A stretch of 64,000 nucleotides of DNA. Origin: Pseudomicrostroma phylloplanum. Its lineage: Eukaryota; Basidiomycota; Exobasidiomycetes; Microstromatales. This document shows positions 21,555 through 32,860 of the stretch, piece by piece. The stretch lies in assembly GCA_039545275.1 (NCBI GenBank), contig BCHS01000004.1, positions 248,001 to 312,000 of the forward strand. The letters run 5' to 3'. A program made the position numbers and the translations under genes. Position 1 is the stretch's first letter. The number at the start of each line of letters is the position of its first letter. The notes under the pieces are model-generated. The model ran no database searches. It saw only the letters and a list, made by a program, of their open reading frames with translations, and was not told the DNA's origin.

Positions 21555-23159
21555 CTAGATTTGCACACCACCATCATAAGCCCGCTGTCCCTCTGGCTCC
21601 TCCCCATCTTCCTCTCCCCCCCACCAACCAGACTTCAAAGCCTCCAGTATCCTTCTAAGCTGCTCATTCCTCCCCGCTCCAGCCATCTCCCCGCCCTCGG
21701 CATCAGCTTCCCCTCTCCCTACTCCTTGTCGCCTGGCCAGCTCAAACAGCCTCTCCACCCTATCCACCTCGACCTCGATCACCCTAAAGAGCTCGCGCAT
21801 CACCTCTCTGCAGTAGGCAAAGGAGCCCGTCACGTGCCGCAGGTAGGAGACGGCGTACCGTTTCAGGTGCTCGTCCGTTGGGCGCGAGGAGAGAATGGAG
21901 AGGAGCTGACGATTTGGAGCGGGGCCTAGGCCACCGGTGAGAGAGGCTGAGAAGGTGGCGGAGCCGGTGGTGTGCGCTCTTGATGAGTTGTTAGAAGTGC
22001 TGGATGGTGCGCGAGGGAGGAGTGGCGGAGGTGGGAGAGAGACATTGAAAAGATGGGGAGAGTCGAGGGCTGTGTGAGGCACAGCGCCAGCACCGTCTGC
22101 TTGCGCATCCTCTGATCTCTGTGTTGAAGACCGATCCTGAGTCCTCGCAGGTCCATCCTCTCCGCTGCTGGGGCCACCGCTCCCACTGCCACTGCTGCTG
22201 CTGCCTCCGCCGCTCCAGCGAATGCCATGGATCATGGGGAAGCTGAACTTCCCTTCTGTGAGGTCCTCTGCGAAGCCCTTGTTCTGCGCGTAGCTCTCCG
22301 CCGAGAGGTTCATGTAGTCATCGCGTATTTGGAACAGGAGGCCGATGAGGTCCAGGAGGGGGAGCAGATCGGGAGATCCGGCCTTGCCTTCTTCGTCATT
22401 CCCGGCTTCGTTGGCTGAGAGGGAGGCGGGAGAAGGGGCTGCGTCTGGGTATAGCGGCGACCAGATCATCATCAGGCCACCGGCGATGCGCAGCAGTCCG
22501 CCCGTCTTGTTGCGCACCATCTCCACGTACTCCTCTTCGGTGGGACAAGTGAGGGTGTCCCGCCAGAGTAGGTCAAGACCCTGCCCACGGTGGAGGTTGA
22601 TCATCTCCTCGACGAGGAGTCGCTCGGACTGTGTAGCCTTGCGAGTGGAGGACGAGGACGAGGATGCCTCTCCTAGCGAGCTTTCTCCAGGCGTACTGCT
22701 GCCGCTCCCGGCTTCACTGCCCATGGCCTCTACCTCCTTGAACACCAGGAAATACACGTAGTTGGCCGTGTTCAGCACCTGAGGTGTGCCATACACCTTA
22801 TGAGCGACAGGCAGTCCCCTCCGCAGATCCGAGTTGTCCTCCACATCATCCATCAGCAAGCTGGCAGTGTGCAGCATATCCACCACCTTTCGCACGCGCC
22901 TCAGCCTTCGCTCAGGGACTTGCAACCAGAAGTTGAAAGCATCGATCAGTTTCGAACGGATCTCTTTTCCGGGACGAGAGGCGAGGTAGGCGTAGGGCTC
23001 CAGGAGGGAGCGTTCGCTCGAGGTGGACCACATGGACCCCGGAGGGTGAGAGGAGAGGTGCGTGCGGATCGACCGGTACCATGGCGCGGAAGAGGATGTG
23101 GAGGCGTCTGGCTGCTTCGAGGAGGATGCTACCGGCGAGGCATCTTGATGAGATGCCAT
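21555..23159 (-). CDS. BTS1: Geranylgeranyl diphosphate synthase
   Basis: Condenses isopentenyl diphosphate with farnesyl diphosphate to GGPP, used for protein prenylation, ubiquinone or carotenoids. Single exon, 534 aa, much longer than the usual 300-350. The first Asp-rich motif is [15 protein letters not shown] (DDVED at residues 104-108); [12 protein letters not shown] and the second Asp-rich [41 protein letters not shown] follow. The extra length comes from a Ser-rich insert near residues 150-180, an Ala/Glu insert before the second Asp motif, and a Gly/Ser-rich insert of about 100 residues just after [11 protein letters not shown]. All catalytic parts are present, so it is expected to be active. 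Divergent from RPB8. Confidence 0.93.
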   Translation of the reverse strand: MASHQDASPVASSSKQPDASTSSSAPWYRSIRTHLSSHPPGSMWSTSSERSLLEPYAYLASRPGKEIRSKLIDAFNFWLQVPERRLRRVRKVVDMLHTASLLMDDVEDNSDLRRGLPVAHKVYGTPQVLNTANYVYFLVFKEVEAMGSEAGSGSSTPGESSLGEASSSSSSTRKATQSERLLVEEMINLHRGQGLDLLWRDTLTCPTEEEYVEMVRNKTGGLLRIAGGLMMIWSPLYPDAAPSPASLSANEAGNDEEGKAGSPDLLPLLDLIGLLFQIRDDYMNLSAESYAQNKGFAEDLTEGKFSFPMIHGIRWSGGGSSSSGSGSGGPSSGEDGPARTQDRSSTQRSEDAQADGAGAVPHTALDSPHLFNVSLPPPPLLPRAPSSTSNNSSRAHTTGSATFSASLTGGLGPAPNRQLLSILSSRPTDEHLKRYAVSYLRHVTGSFAYCREVMRELFRVIEVEVDRVERLFELARRQGVGRGEADAEGGEMAGAGRNEQLRRILEALKSGWWGGEEDGEEPEGQRAYDGGVQI

Positions 23160-23472
23160 ACTTGCCTGTAGATGAGATAAGTTCGAAGCTCACACACTCT
23201 TTGTTGATGCTCGCAGGTGGTAGAGGACGTCGAGGGAGGTCAGAGGGCCGAGCATGGGAGCAATGCGGACGGACCCTCTGACAGGTCCCCTGATCCGCTC
23301 CGCTCCCTTTCCGGCGCCTCTTCGGAACGGAAGGGAATGATCCTCCGTCGGGCCAAAAATCCACATGTTCCTCTCGCTTTCCTTCTATACCTCAGACTTG
23401 CTCCTGCCTCTGTGGTCTGCAATTTTTGCCTTACACCCTTTCGACCTACGCCGTACTTGTCGCTTTGCAGCC
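23160..23472. promoter_or_regulatory. Divergent GGPP synthase/RPB8 promoter region
   Basis: 313 bases between two start codons; no TATA box or repeat recognised. C/T-rich towards RPB8. Confidence 0.45.
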
Positions 23473-24202
23473 ATGTCGGAGACTGTACTCTTCGACGCCC
23501 AATTCCAGGTCAAGGCGATTGACCCTGATGGAAAGAAGTTCGACCGAGGTGAGTTGAGTAGTCGAGGAGGAGGGAGACACGACGAGCAGAGTAGATGCAG
23601 CATCTGCTCTGTAACAACCTAGGATGACTGACTTTGCTCTACTTGTGCGTCTGCAACACTCGTTCTATATACTCCAGTCTCACGAATTGTAGCATCCTCG
23701 ACGACGCTAGAGATGGACCTCTCGCTGGACGTAGCAACGGACATCTACCCCATCTCCCCCTCGCAGTCCTTCTCCTTTCAGCTCGTCTCCACGCTCCATC
23801 CTGCTGGGTCGGGAACTGCCAATGGGACAGATGGAGCTGGCGCGGCTAACAAGGAGGTGTGGCGGCAAGGGGCAGGAGGTATTGCAGAGGACTGGGACTA
23901 TGTCATGTATGGAAAGGTGAGTTGCAAGTGCTCCTAGACGAGATGCTCGAGGACGATGGCGCATAGGAGGGTCTCTGCTGCGCCGGAGAGCTCTTGCCAA
24001 GCACCTGTCAGGCTTATGAGAGTCTGACAGTATCTCGCTCTCCATTCGCTATTGACAGATTTACAAGTACGACGAAGGCGCCTCGTCAGACTCCGTGACA
24101 GTGTATGGCTCCTTCGGCGGACTGCTCATGGCTCTGACGGGCAGCTATCGGCATTTCAGCAACGTTACCGTGGGAAGCAATGTCTACCTCCTTGTGAGAT
24201 GA
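23473..24202 (+). CDS. RPB8: RNA polymerase I/II/III shared subunit Rpb8
   Basis: Small OB-fold subunit common to all three nuclear RNA polymerases. Exons: 23473-23548, 23678-23916, 24059-24202; 152 aa. The start MSETVLFDAQFQVKAIDPDGKKFDR continues across intron 1 as VSRI, then LEMDLSLDVATDIYPISPSQSFSFQLVSTLHP, DWDYVMYGKIYKYDE across intron 2, and the conserved end VYGSFGGLLMALTGSYRHFSNVTVGSNVYLLVR. The length fits the family. A Gly/Ala-rich loop (GSGTANGTDGAGAAN) is a little longer than usual. Confidence 0.95.
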
Positions 24203-24393
24203 TTGGGGTCACGAGAGGAATGAGCGGGGTCATACAGGGCGCAAGGAGCCAATTGTGACCGTTGTATAGTATGTCAAAACAGCACGTCCGATAGAGACAT
24301 GAAAATCTAAGCGTTGCATCCTCGTGGAAGACTGTGGAGCTAAGACGCAGGGTATCACATGGGATTGGGAGAGCAGACACCTGGCCGACGGCC

Positions 24394-25791
24394 TTAAGCG
24401 TATGCAGCCGGGTCGGTGGGCCAGCCTGCAAGATACTCCGGCTGAGGACGACTGCCATCTGTTTGACCTTCTCTCCCCACCGCCTGTGAGTTTCCCACCT
24501 TGACGCCCACCTTGACCACATCTTCCCCCTTGATCATGACCATTCCCACGAATCTCGAGCTCTCCGCCCCTCCATTCTCTACCCTCAACTCGTTCGTCTG
24601 GGAAAGGATTATGTTCATCCCATCGTCGACGCAGAGGAAGGTCCCCTCGAAGATCCTCCCGTCTGGAATGGTGACGCGGACCGTCTGGTTGATAAAGTCC
24701 GACTGTATCCGATCGGCTGCTTCTCGAGCTCGAGATGATTCTGGAGAGACGGTAGCGAACTTCCCCACGAGCGCCGGATCAATGGCGATAGGACCAGGAG
24801 CTCTTGGCGTTGAGGAGAGCGGGATGACGGGCGAGAGACCTTTCGCAGAGGGCTTGACAGCTTTGACTCTCAGTCGGACATACATGGCGCTCCATTGTTT
24901 CTTGATTGGGTCGTACATGTCTGGTCTCAGGAGATCCTCCAATTCTTGCACAGCGCCATCGCGCTCTTCGGATGGGAGTGCATTCAGTAGAGGGCCTCCG
25001 AAGGCAGTCAGCCAGCCTCGTAGCCCTGTTGTGAGAGGTGTCAATCTTGGTACTAGCTCTGCAGAGAAGACCTGAAACGGTGGATCCAGCGTCGGTGAAC
25101 TCAGGAGGGCAGTGTATGCCTCGTCTGTAGGGAAGTACCTGCAGCATGTGGAGAAACAGTATGCATCAGTTAAGAAACCTAGCTCATCGCACCTTGACCA
25201 TTCTACTCACCAAGGATCAACGCTCTCGGGGTAAATGCCTCTCCTTCTGAGTACCTGGTGCAGGCCGCCCCGAATGCCGATGACGTTCGTGAAGCCTCCG
25301 AATTCTGCTGCAAGTACACCCCCTGGCTTGAGTGCCTTGTGGATTCCCTCTACCACGCCCGCTGGCGACGCTTTCATCCAATGCAGTGCGGCATTGCTGA
25401 AGACTTTGTCGAACTGTCCCTCAAGGCCGTTCTCTGTGATGTACTCAGACAACGCACACCCATCTGCTTGATCGTACCGTATGCGTGCTGCCTCTGGCAG
25501 ACCTTCACTGCCATTCTCCTTGCGCGCAGCCTCGATCATATCCGCCGAAGCGTCGACGCCGACTATCGAGCCATCGTTTCCGACTAGTGATGCGAGCTCT
25601 TTCGTGAGCTCACCAGATCCACAGCCCAGATCTAAGATCGCTTCGCCCGGCTGGGCATCGAGCAGACCGAATACGGCCGCTGTGTACTTGTTGCTGTATA
25701 CGAAGCTGGCATTCGTCCGGTAGGCTGTAGCGTCTTCTGATCGATGATAGCTGGACTCAGGAGGAACAGCCATATCGCTTCCTGAGGCCAT
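24394..25791 (-). CDS. SAM-dependent methyltransferase fused to an Sm-like (Naa38/LSMD1) domain
   Basis: Exon 1 is 25791-25211 and exon 2 25138-24394; 441 aa. Residues 1 to about 290 form a class I methyltransferase similar to trans-aconitate-type enzymes: motif I is ILDLGCGSGELTKELA, then VGVDASADMIEAARKE, FDKVFSNAALHWM and ALKPGGVLAAEFGG. The domain seems to end at KKQWSAMYVRLRVKAVKPS. The frame then runs through a Pro-rich linker into residues 340-417: SDFINQTVRVTIPDGRIFEGTF, VDDGMNIILSQTNELR, RFVGMVMIKGEDVVKVGVK. That is an Sm-like fold most like Naa38/LSMD1, the small auxiliary subunit of the NatC N-terminal acetyltransferase. No stop separates the two. Whether one protein is made or two cannot be seen. 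Confidence 0.8.
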
Positions 25792-26028
25792 GTCTTATGG
25801 AGTGTCTCAGATGATATTTTCCGTGACTGGGTCGCAGAAGTGAGTAAAGCCAAGGTGTCCTGGAACATGTCTGACTCGATTGGCAGCATTCGGGCTTCTG
25901 TCCGAACGGGAGCAGCCACGTGCCATTTCCCGAAGCGAAGCGGTCTCCGATGCTTGCTCCTTCATCACCACTTCCGTTCATACCACCCCGTCGTCCTTGT
26001 CACCCTTCAGCATCCTAAACCTTTTGTC

Positions 26029-27647
26029 ATGGCCTACGGAGGTTATGTCTCCTCATACGGAGGCAGCAGTGATGCCGGGCCCTCGAGCAGTCCCTATGGC
26101 CATGCGCCCCAGCAGCAGCAGCAACAACAGCAAGGTCCTCCTTCCTCAGTTCCTGACATCCCCGGCGTACGCGCCGATCCCGAGGCAGAGACGTTCCTCA
26201 GACGACATGTCTCGAACCTGACTGGAACGTTCGGCAGCCGATTTCCTGGCGCTCAACCCGTGTCTTTCACAAAGAGGAGTCTGGATATGCTCCTCCACCA
26301 GGACTTCTGGGTGTGTGAGAAGTCCGATGGGCAAAGAGTGCTCGTGTTCGTCGTTGCAAATGGAGCTACCGGGCAGCAGGAAGTGTACCTCATCGACCGA
26401 AAGAATACCTACAAGCTACAGCGCAACCTTTTCTTCCCTCACTCGGATCCTCAATACTACTTCAAAGACTCGGCTCCAGAGGAGCAGAAGCGTGCGACCT
26501 TTATGAGGCAGATGAGGGACGGCCTGCCTCAGTACAACGGTTGGCCAGGTTGCAAGGACACGCTCCTTGATGGAGAGCTGGTGTGGGATGTGGAGAAGAA
26601 GACAGGGAGAAGAAGATTGCGACTGCTGCTCTTTGACGCATTAGTGGTGGATGGAGTGAATATGAGCATGAGACCCCTGACGAAGAGGTATGGACGCCTA
26701 CACAACATGATCTACAAGCCCTTCGCCGACTACATGAGCAAGAACCCAATGGCAGTCGCCGAGGCTCCTTTCGAGGTCAAGATTAAGCACATGGACCTAG
26801 CCTACGGTATCGATGCCGTCATTCAGCGAATGCCTCTCCTCGAGCACGGCAACGACGGCCTCATCTTCACAGGCATGCATTCGGGCTACACTTTCGGGAC
26901 AGACAGCAAGATCATCAAATGGAAGCCGCCATCGGAGAACTCGATTGATTTTGTTCTACGCTTGAGGTTCCCGCCTGACCCGAGGGTTCCAGGCGGCACC
27001 GTCCCCGATCTCAGAGCGAAGCCGTTCTTTGTACTGGAAGAATATATGGGCGATCAAGGGTCTGGTAAAATGCGGGAGGCGAACTATGAGCCCTTTGACT
27101 GGCTGTATCTCGACGATGAGGAGTGGGAAGAGTGAGTACATCGAGCTCGGCATACACACACATACAAGGCTAGTATCCTGACGATGGTCTCTTTCGTCCT
27201 CTCTTCTCTGCCAGTATGAAGCGCTCCGGTCTCCAATTCGACGACCGCATCGTAGAGTGCGTCTGGCAAGCCGGTCGCGGCCCACCCAACCCCTCCGACC
27301 CCTCCGCCCCTCGTCCTCCCGGCTGGCGTATCCACCGCATCCGCGACGACAAGCAAGACGGCAACCACTTTAGCATCATCCGCAAGATCATCGGCAGCAT
27401 CGAGGATGGCGTCGAAGAGGACGAGGTGATTGCTGCTGCCGCGCAGATTCGCTCACAGTGGAAGTCACAGGAGAGGGAAAAGTTGAGACGGGCCATTGAG
27501 CAGGGTGGGGCGGGGATTGTGACGGCGGAGGGGAGAGTGGTTGGGGGTTCGGCGGGACAGGACGCCTCGCTTGGATATAGTGGGGGAAGTAAGAGGGGTC
27601 GACCGGCGCCGATGCGTGTGGGCCCGGCGAAGGTGATGAGGCTCTGA
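26029..27647 (+). CDS. CEG1: mRNA capping enzyme guanylyltransferase (alpha subunit)
   Basis: Transfers GMP to the 5' diphosphate end of nascent RNA polymerase II transcripts. Exon 1 is 26029-27131 and exon 2 27215-27647 (phase 2); 511 aa. The nucleotidyltransferase motif I is CEKSDGQR, with the GMP-accepting Lys at residue 98. Other motifs: VYLIDRKNTYKL, TLLDGELVWDV (motif III), NDGLIFTG (motif IV) and TDSKIIKWKPPSENSIDFVL (motif V). The C-terminal OB part holds DDRIVECVW and GWRIHRIRDDKQDGNH. An extra N-terminal leader has a run of eight Gln and Gly/Ser/Tyr-rich sequence. The open frame extends upstream, but the ATG at 26029 is preferred because upstream codons have no family similarity. 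Confidence 0.93.
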
Positions 27648-27767
27648 GCGAGTCTCGAGAGAGACGGCTGGTCCGGCACAGACGCAACGACCGTACGATC
27701 ACGCGAACTTTCGCAGGACGCCGTATACCAATGATTGTCATTACATCTTCATCTACACCATATCACA

Positions 27768-29284
27768 CTACGAGAGGTCCACCTCCTCGCCCGCTTCATC
27801 GTCATCGTCGTCCACAGTTCCTGTCCGTCTCATCGGGGACTGGTCACCACCCACAGAGTTTAAACTTACGTCCTCCATACTCTCACTGCCAGTGGAAGGG
27901 GCCGTCGTGGCGCTTCCCACTTGTTCTGCCTCGGGTGCAGCCACAGCACTATCTCCAGGTGCAGCCTGCTCCTCCTCCTGGTCCTCCTCCTGCACATCGC
28001 TCGCCTTCGCCTCGCCAGCAGTCCCGCCCGACTTGCCATCGTCAGCCGTGAGCGGCTCTCCCTCGGGTCCCGTCGTCTGATCCTCCACCTCTCCAAAGGT
28101 CAACGCCGCGCTGCCCGGCTCTTCTCCGGGTGAAATTGTTGCGCTCTGCGGTGGAGGTGCACTGGTGGCTGGAGTCGCTGAGGGTGGTGCTGGAGCAGCG
28201 GCGGGTGCCGATGAGATCTCATCCTTTGGTGCGGGAGGAGGAGGGGGAGCGGATGAGGCTGCTGATTCTTGTTTGCGGGCTTGCAGGAGGCTGCTGACGG
28301 AGGCGACGTTGGGTGGCTCCTTGTCTAGATAGAAGGCAGAGATGGGCATCATCCTGAAGACGACAGAGGTGAACCTGGTCAGTAAGATTTCTTCTCACAG
28401 GTCGGCACCCCGCGTACTCACTTCTTGCTCTCGTAGCATGCCACGATCCACTCTGGCCGCACGATGGGGATGTTCAGCGCCAGCGCCTTTCTATACACGG
28501 GACCTTCGCCCCCAGCATTCACTGCTCCGTTGGCGCCCTGTGGACCGGCTCTGGCACGGGGGGATGTGCAGACGTAGTGCGTGGTGTCGATCTGCAAGCG
28601 CGTGGAGCACTTTGCACCCATCTTCTCAAGGAGCTGCCTCGTCAATCCCTCTAGAGCAGAGATCTCTTCTCCATTCTCGAGGATCTCCCCAGTACCCTGA
28701 CCACCTCCTCCGACGGCACCAAAGCAGACGGAGATTCCGCTGGTGTTGGTCATGGCGTGTGTGGTGGTACGGATGGAGTTGCTGGTGAGGGTCCCAGCAG
28801 ACGTCTTGAGCACAAGGTGGAAATTGTACTCTACGCCTACCTCGAGTCCGCTAAGCTTTGTGCTGGTGTTGCTAAGTGGGCTGGGAATGGGCGCCAGTCT
28901 GCTGCCATTGCGATAGATGTCGAGACTGATCAGCTGGGCCGTGGCGAGGGTGAGCTGCGACCATTCTAGGACGACGCTGGTCTGAGTCGTGGCCCTCAAC
29001 CTAAGCTCGGGTGCGACGGGGGAGACTGTACCAAAGGTGTCGAGGATCTCCCGCTGCAGATGATCGAAGTCTCGCTTGTTGCGATTCTCCTCTTCTACAT
29101 TCCTCTTGACGCTGATTTCCACTACAGACCCTGCCTGAACATCTTGCGGTAGGAGCAGCGAGGGGAACTCGATGAGGGATGCGCGTGCGCCGAGGAGGAT
29201 GGCCATGCCCGCGTCGAGCTTTCCGACTGTAAATTGCTGCATGCTGGCAGAAGAGGAGGAGGAAGAGGAGGATGCGGTGGCCAT
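27768..29284 (-). CDS. CHS5: Exomer component Chs5 (FN3-BRCT)
   Basis: Scaffold of the exomer coat at the trans-Golgi, needed for sorting chitin synthase and other cargo to the surface. Exon 1 is 29284-28422 and exon 2 28353-27768; 482 aa. Order of parts: N-terminal dimerisation segment FTVGKLDAGMAILLGARASLIEFPSLLLP, a fibronectin type III domain (about 78-165, TTQTSVVLEWSQL, VEYNFHLVLKTSAG), then a BRCT domain (about 170-290, SGISVCFGAV, LQIDTTHYVCTS, IPIVRPEWIVACYESKK with the BRCT Trp). The tail is a long Ala/Pro/Glu disordered region. The ATG giving MATASSSS is chosen over an upstream in-frame Met because the conserved part begins shortly after it. Converges on CEG1 with only 120 bases. 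Confidence 0.92.
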
Positions 29285-29689
29285 TGTTGGCTGTTGTACG
29301 AGTATTGGTGCGACTTTGTCAACTTGATGAGTCCCCATGCGAGGTGGAGAGAGGAAGGCACACACCAGGAATGCTTGATCGGTACCTCGTCTTTGCGCCG
29401 GGAAGGAGTGAGACCAGGGCGTGTGGTGTGCGTTGTGCGTGTGTGTGTGTGTGTCTTGGCCTTGCAGCTTTGTGCCTGACTTCCCTCGGCTGGCCAGCCT
29501 GGGTGCGTGGGCCCGAGCGTGGAGTCGAGTGGATTTTGATGTCCGGCTTCCTTTCCGCTGCGAGTGTGTGGCCCCTGTTGCTCTTTGCCCACAGACTGTC
29601 GTGCCTGGTCCCTATGTTCGTCGTCCGTGGTGGGTGACTTGGTGAACTCATGAGCCAAGCTTCTCCTTCCTACCACTACGTCCAACGTC
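29285..29689. promoter_or_regulatory. Divergent CHS5/ELMO promoter region
   Basis: 405 bases between two divergent starts. Contains the (GT)8 microsatellite at 29439-29454 and otherwise no recognised element. Confidence 0.45.
29439..29454. repeat. (GT)8 microsatellite
   Basis: Eight perfect GT units, set in a larger GT-rich stretch (29419-29454), inside the shared CHS5/ELMO upstream region. Likely length-variable between isolates. Confidence 0.85.
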
Positions 29690-32452
29690 ATGTCGCCATA
29701 CGAGGTACAAGAACGTACTGGCGTACAGCCCGTACCTGCAGTCTTGCCGCGCAGCTATGACAGCCTCTCTCAACAACGTGAGCCACCCCCACATTCTTAC
29801 TTCTCAGAAGCCGAGTAGCTGACCATCTTTCACCTGTGCAGCAATGACGGCAACTACTGGCCTAGGTAAACACCACATTTCGCCGTCTTCACAGCAGCCT
29901 GGACCATCCTCCATGCCTCGCATCAACACCGTCAGCTATCGCAATGCCACCATCAAGGCACAGATCGACACTACAATGGTAGTGGCAGACGTGATACGAC
30001 AGCTGTGTGCCAATGCTCACCTCGGTGTGCAAGAGCCTCCCGCACTATTCGCACTCAGAGATGAAGAGAATGACGACCTGATAGACGATAACAATCTCGC
30101 CAGGAAAATCCAGGCTGGACGCAATTTCAAGCTGACCGCATCGCCCCTGATCGAGGCAGCAGAAATGGTGGACAAGCTCTGCTCTAGAGACGATCGTGCG
30201 CTCAAGATGGCAACTTACACCCTTCAGAAGCTTATTCGGGAACCAGTCTTCACCGCCGAGTTTCTCAATAGAGGCGGCCTCAATGAGCTTCTGCTCATCG
30301 TGCACACCTTTGGCAGCGGCAACACCCTCGCCTACGCCCTCGCAAGTTGCCAGAACCTTCTGGAGAGCAGCGACGAGGGTTTGGAGGGCATAGACGGCGC
30401 CTTCGTCGCTCGAGTCGTCCAGATCCTTGTCACACAGGAGAGAATCAACGTCTGCAGACCAGCCACTGCTATTCTCAAGAGGCTCGTTCTGTCCCAAGCG
30501 GCGTCAGCTCAAGGCACTCCCACGAAAGCCTCTGCATCTAGCTCCAGAGTTGGTTTCGAAGTAGTGTACGAGCAGATCCGCAAAGAGACTTCCTTCTTGC
30601 CCACGCTCGTCCGACGCTTAGGCAGCGCCGATGCTACTCTTTGCGTCAACTCGCTCAGTCTATTGAACAGCTTGATGAAGTATGCCACGAGCCGTCTCTT
30701 GAGCTTCCTCGCGACGGAGCTAGAGAAGTTGAAGACTTCGAGTGCAGTAGCAGTGAGTGCGAAGAGGCAGGCATCACATAGCATATCTGCATCCACTTAC
30801 CCTCAGATCACTTTCGCCCCCACCTCTCCTCGACAGCGCCTCATGGACTCAAATTGCGGTGAAGAGCTTACCACTGCCATTCTCGACTATCAGGCGAATG
30901 CTGTTAAAGTCTACAACCACCGTCTACAGGCGCCACTGTCACTCAGCGACAAACGCCACGTTGCGGCCTTGACTCACATCTGGAAAGCAGCTCGCATCAA
31001 CGAGGAGAATATTGCAAAGCCCCAGGCGTCTCAGGACCATCGAAGTAGCACTGTTCTGGCAGGCGGCAAGCATAAGTGGCGTCGCCTTGGTTTTGCAAAC
31101 GAGAATGTTGCCAAAGACTTTGCGAGCACTGGCTGGCTCGGGCTCGAGTGCTGCGAAGCTTTTGTGCGAAGTGACCCCGACGCCTTTGCCACCCTCACAC
31201 TGGAGCAAATCAACAGGCCTGAAAGCAGGCGATGCCCGTGGGGTCGAGCTGCTATCGAGGTAGTGGAAATCCTGGTCGAACATTGGGGCATAAGTAGCGA
31301 ACGCAGTGCCTTTCGACACTTCACCCCTTTCCTACTCTGCTTCGCTCGCGTCCATCAATTGGCCCTGCGCTTCTTCTTTGGCATGTGGACGGACAGCGGT
31401 GCTGCCACTGCCGACTTTGATCGCGTATCGGCGCTCGTGCGGAGCCAAGTGAAAGTCACACTCACAGACGAGGCCACCAAAAGCTGGCTGGACGTCGAGA
31501 AGAGCTTTCTGGAGTCGGAGTACAGCGAGGTCAGGGATCGCCAGATGCGAGAGCTGGAGCTCGAAGACGACTTCGAAGCCAACCCCTCTATCCAGGCCTT
31601 ACGAGCGAAACTCTATCAGGAGAATTGGGAGTTCATGCGGCAGCAGAGGGTGCAATGCCTACTTGACGGAGCTTGGTTCCGTGTCGCAGGTACTACACGC
31701 TTTGGCTCAGCAGTCGTAGGTGCTGGCTCCACTACGCCTGGACAAGCGACGCCCAGTCGGAAGGCAGGAGCTGCTAACGGAACTTCGGCGTCAACGAAGT
31801 CTTGGAGATTCTACCGGCTCAGTCCCAACAGGCGTCTACTACATTATTGCGAGTCGAACAAGCCTCATGCAGTGCGCAGCGGGCTAGACGACCTCACCGA
31901 CCGCATCGACTTGGCCCAGGTCAATGATCTGGCGCTGCAGTCCTGTCTGACCGTCCTGGGTCCAATGGGCGAGGAGTTGCCTGTCTCTTCAGCTGCGAGC
32001 ACCACGAACGGCAGTGCCCACCGCCACAGGACGACGACGACGGCTCCCGGCTCGAGCAGCAGCAGCGCAGGCAACTACTCCTTCAGCCTGCTCCGCAGCC
32101 CAGGCGAATCCATTGCAGACCTAGTGGCCACCTCTGCAAGTCAGTACAGCGAGTGGGTGGACGGTCTCGGCATGCTCCGTGGGGAGGGCAGCGCAGTGAA
32201 TACCGAGGAGACGGCAGAGTACATTCAGGCTTTGACGGACATTGCGGTGAAGATTAAGCTGCTAGATCTTACGGGAGAGAAGGTGAGTTTCAAGTACGGG
32301 GAAGACGTATGATACAATGAAGCTCGTGGGGAAGCGCTGATCCTGATTGCAACCTCTTTGTTTCATTCGGAACTCGTCAGGTGGAGATTCCGACCGCAAT
32401 TCCACAGCCGGGCCTGCCGATGTCACTGGACTTCTTCTTTGCAGAACTATAA
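29690..32452 (+). CDS. LMO1: ELMO/CED-12 family protein (Lmo1-like)
   Basis: ELMO proteins pair with DOCK exchange factors to activate Rac-type GTPases and control actin. Exons: 29690-29777 (starts MSPYEVQERTGVQ), 29842-32282, 32381-32452; 866 aa. Part order: an N-terminal ubiquitin-like/Ras-binding segment (INTVSYRNATIKAQIDTTMVVADVIRQLC), armadillo-like helices (MATYTLQKLIREPVFTAEFLNRGGLNELLLIVHTFG), the ELMO domain around KWRRLGFANENVAKDFASTGWLGLECCEAFVRSDPDAF, and a PH domain near the C-terminus (FMRQQRVQCLLDGAWFRV, KSWRFYRLSPNRRLLHY). The third, 24-codon exon ends VEIPTAIPQPGLPMSLDFFFAEL, a Pro-containing tail like that used by ELMO to bind DOCK. That tail is easily missed, because exon 2 reads through to an intron stop at 32310. 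Confidence 0.88.
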
Positions 32453-32860
32453 CGTCAGCGTCCTCGTCGTTGTGCCGGACGTGGTACCCGTGCAAGCCGG
32501 CTTTGCTCCGGGTAGGCGCGCCTGCTGCCAATCGTCCTTTTTGTACAATACAGAACCGTCTTGCTAGATCTCTTCCTTTCTCTCTTGCCTGCTTGCCATC
32601 GACCGGAACTATTAGCGAGCGAGCGAGCCTCAGTCTGATATGCAGGCCAACGGGAGCACCGAGGGCAGCAAACGACCCTTTGCAGGTGTGAGAAGCGTGA
32701 TTGATGGAAACAAAGGAAAGAAAGCTAGAATACAGATGCGCTTGCGGCTCGCAGTGGAGAGAAGGGGGGTGTGGTGGGATGGGGCCTTGGGAAGAGAAGC
32801 CAGCTCAGCATGCCGGAGGGTATAGGTGAGGGTGTGTTGCGTTGCGTTGCGCTTCTGTAG
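32453..32860. other. Convergent ELMO/AP-2 sigma 3' region
   Basis: 408 bases between the two stop codons. No open frame with family similarity; holds a short GAGC-repeat run and a GTTGC repeat (about 32837-32850). Presumably the two 3' untranslated regions. Confidence 0.5.

Noticed and set aside
24780..24862. Alternative 57-base intron that would end the methyltransferase before the Sm domain
   Set aside because: GTCAAG...CGCCAAG would lead to a stop, but the donor is weak and the intron shorter than most here. Any frameshift meets a stop soon, so this is not evidence on its own.
32837..32850. GTTGC tandem repeat after the ELMO gene
   Set aside because: Only about three copies, in a 3' region; too short to call a functional element.
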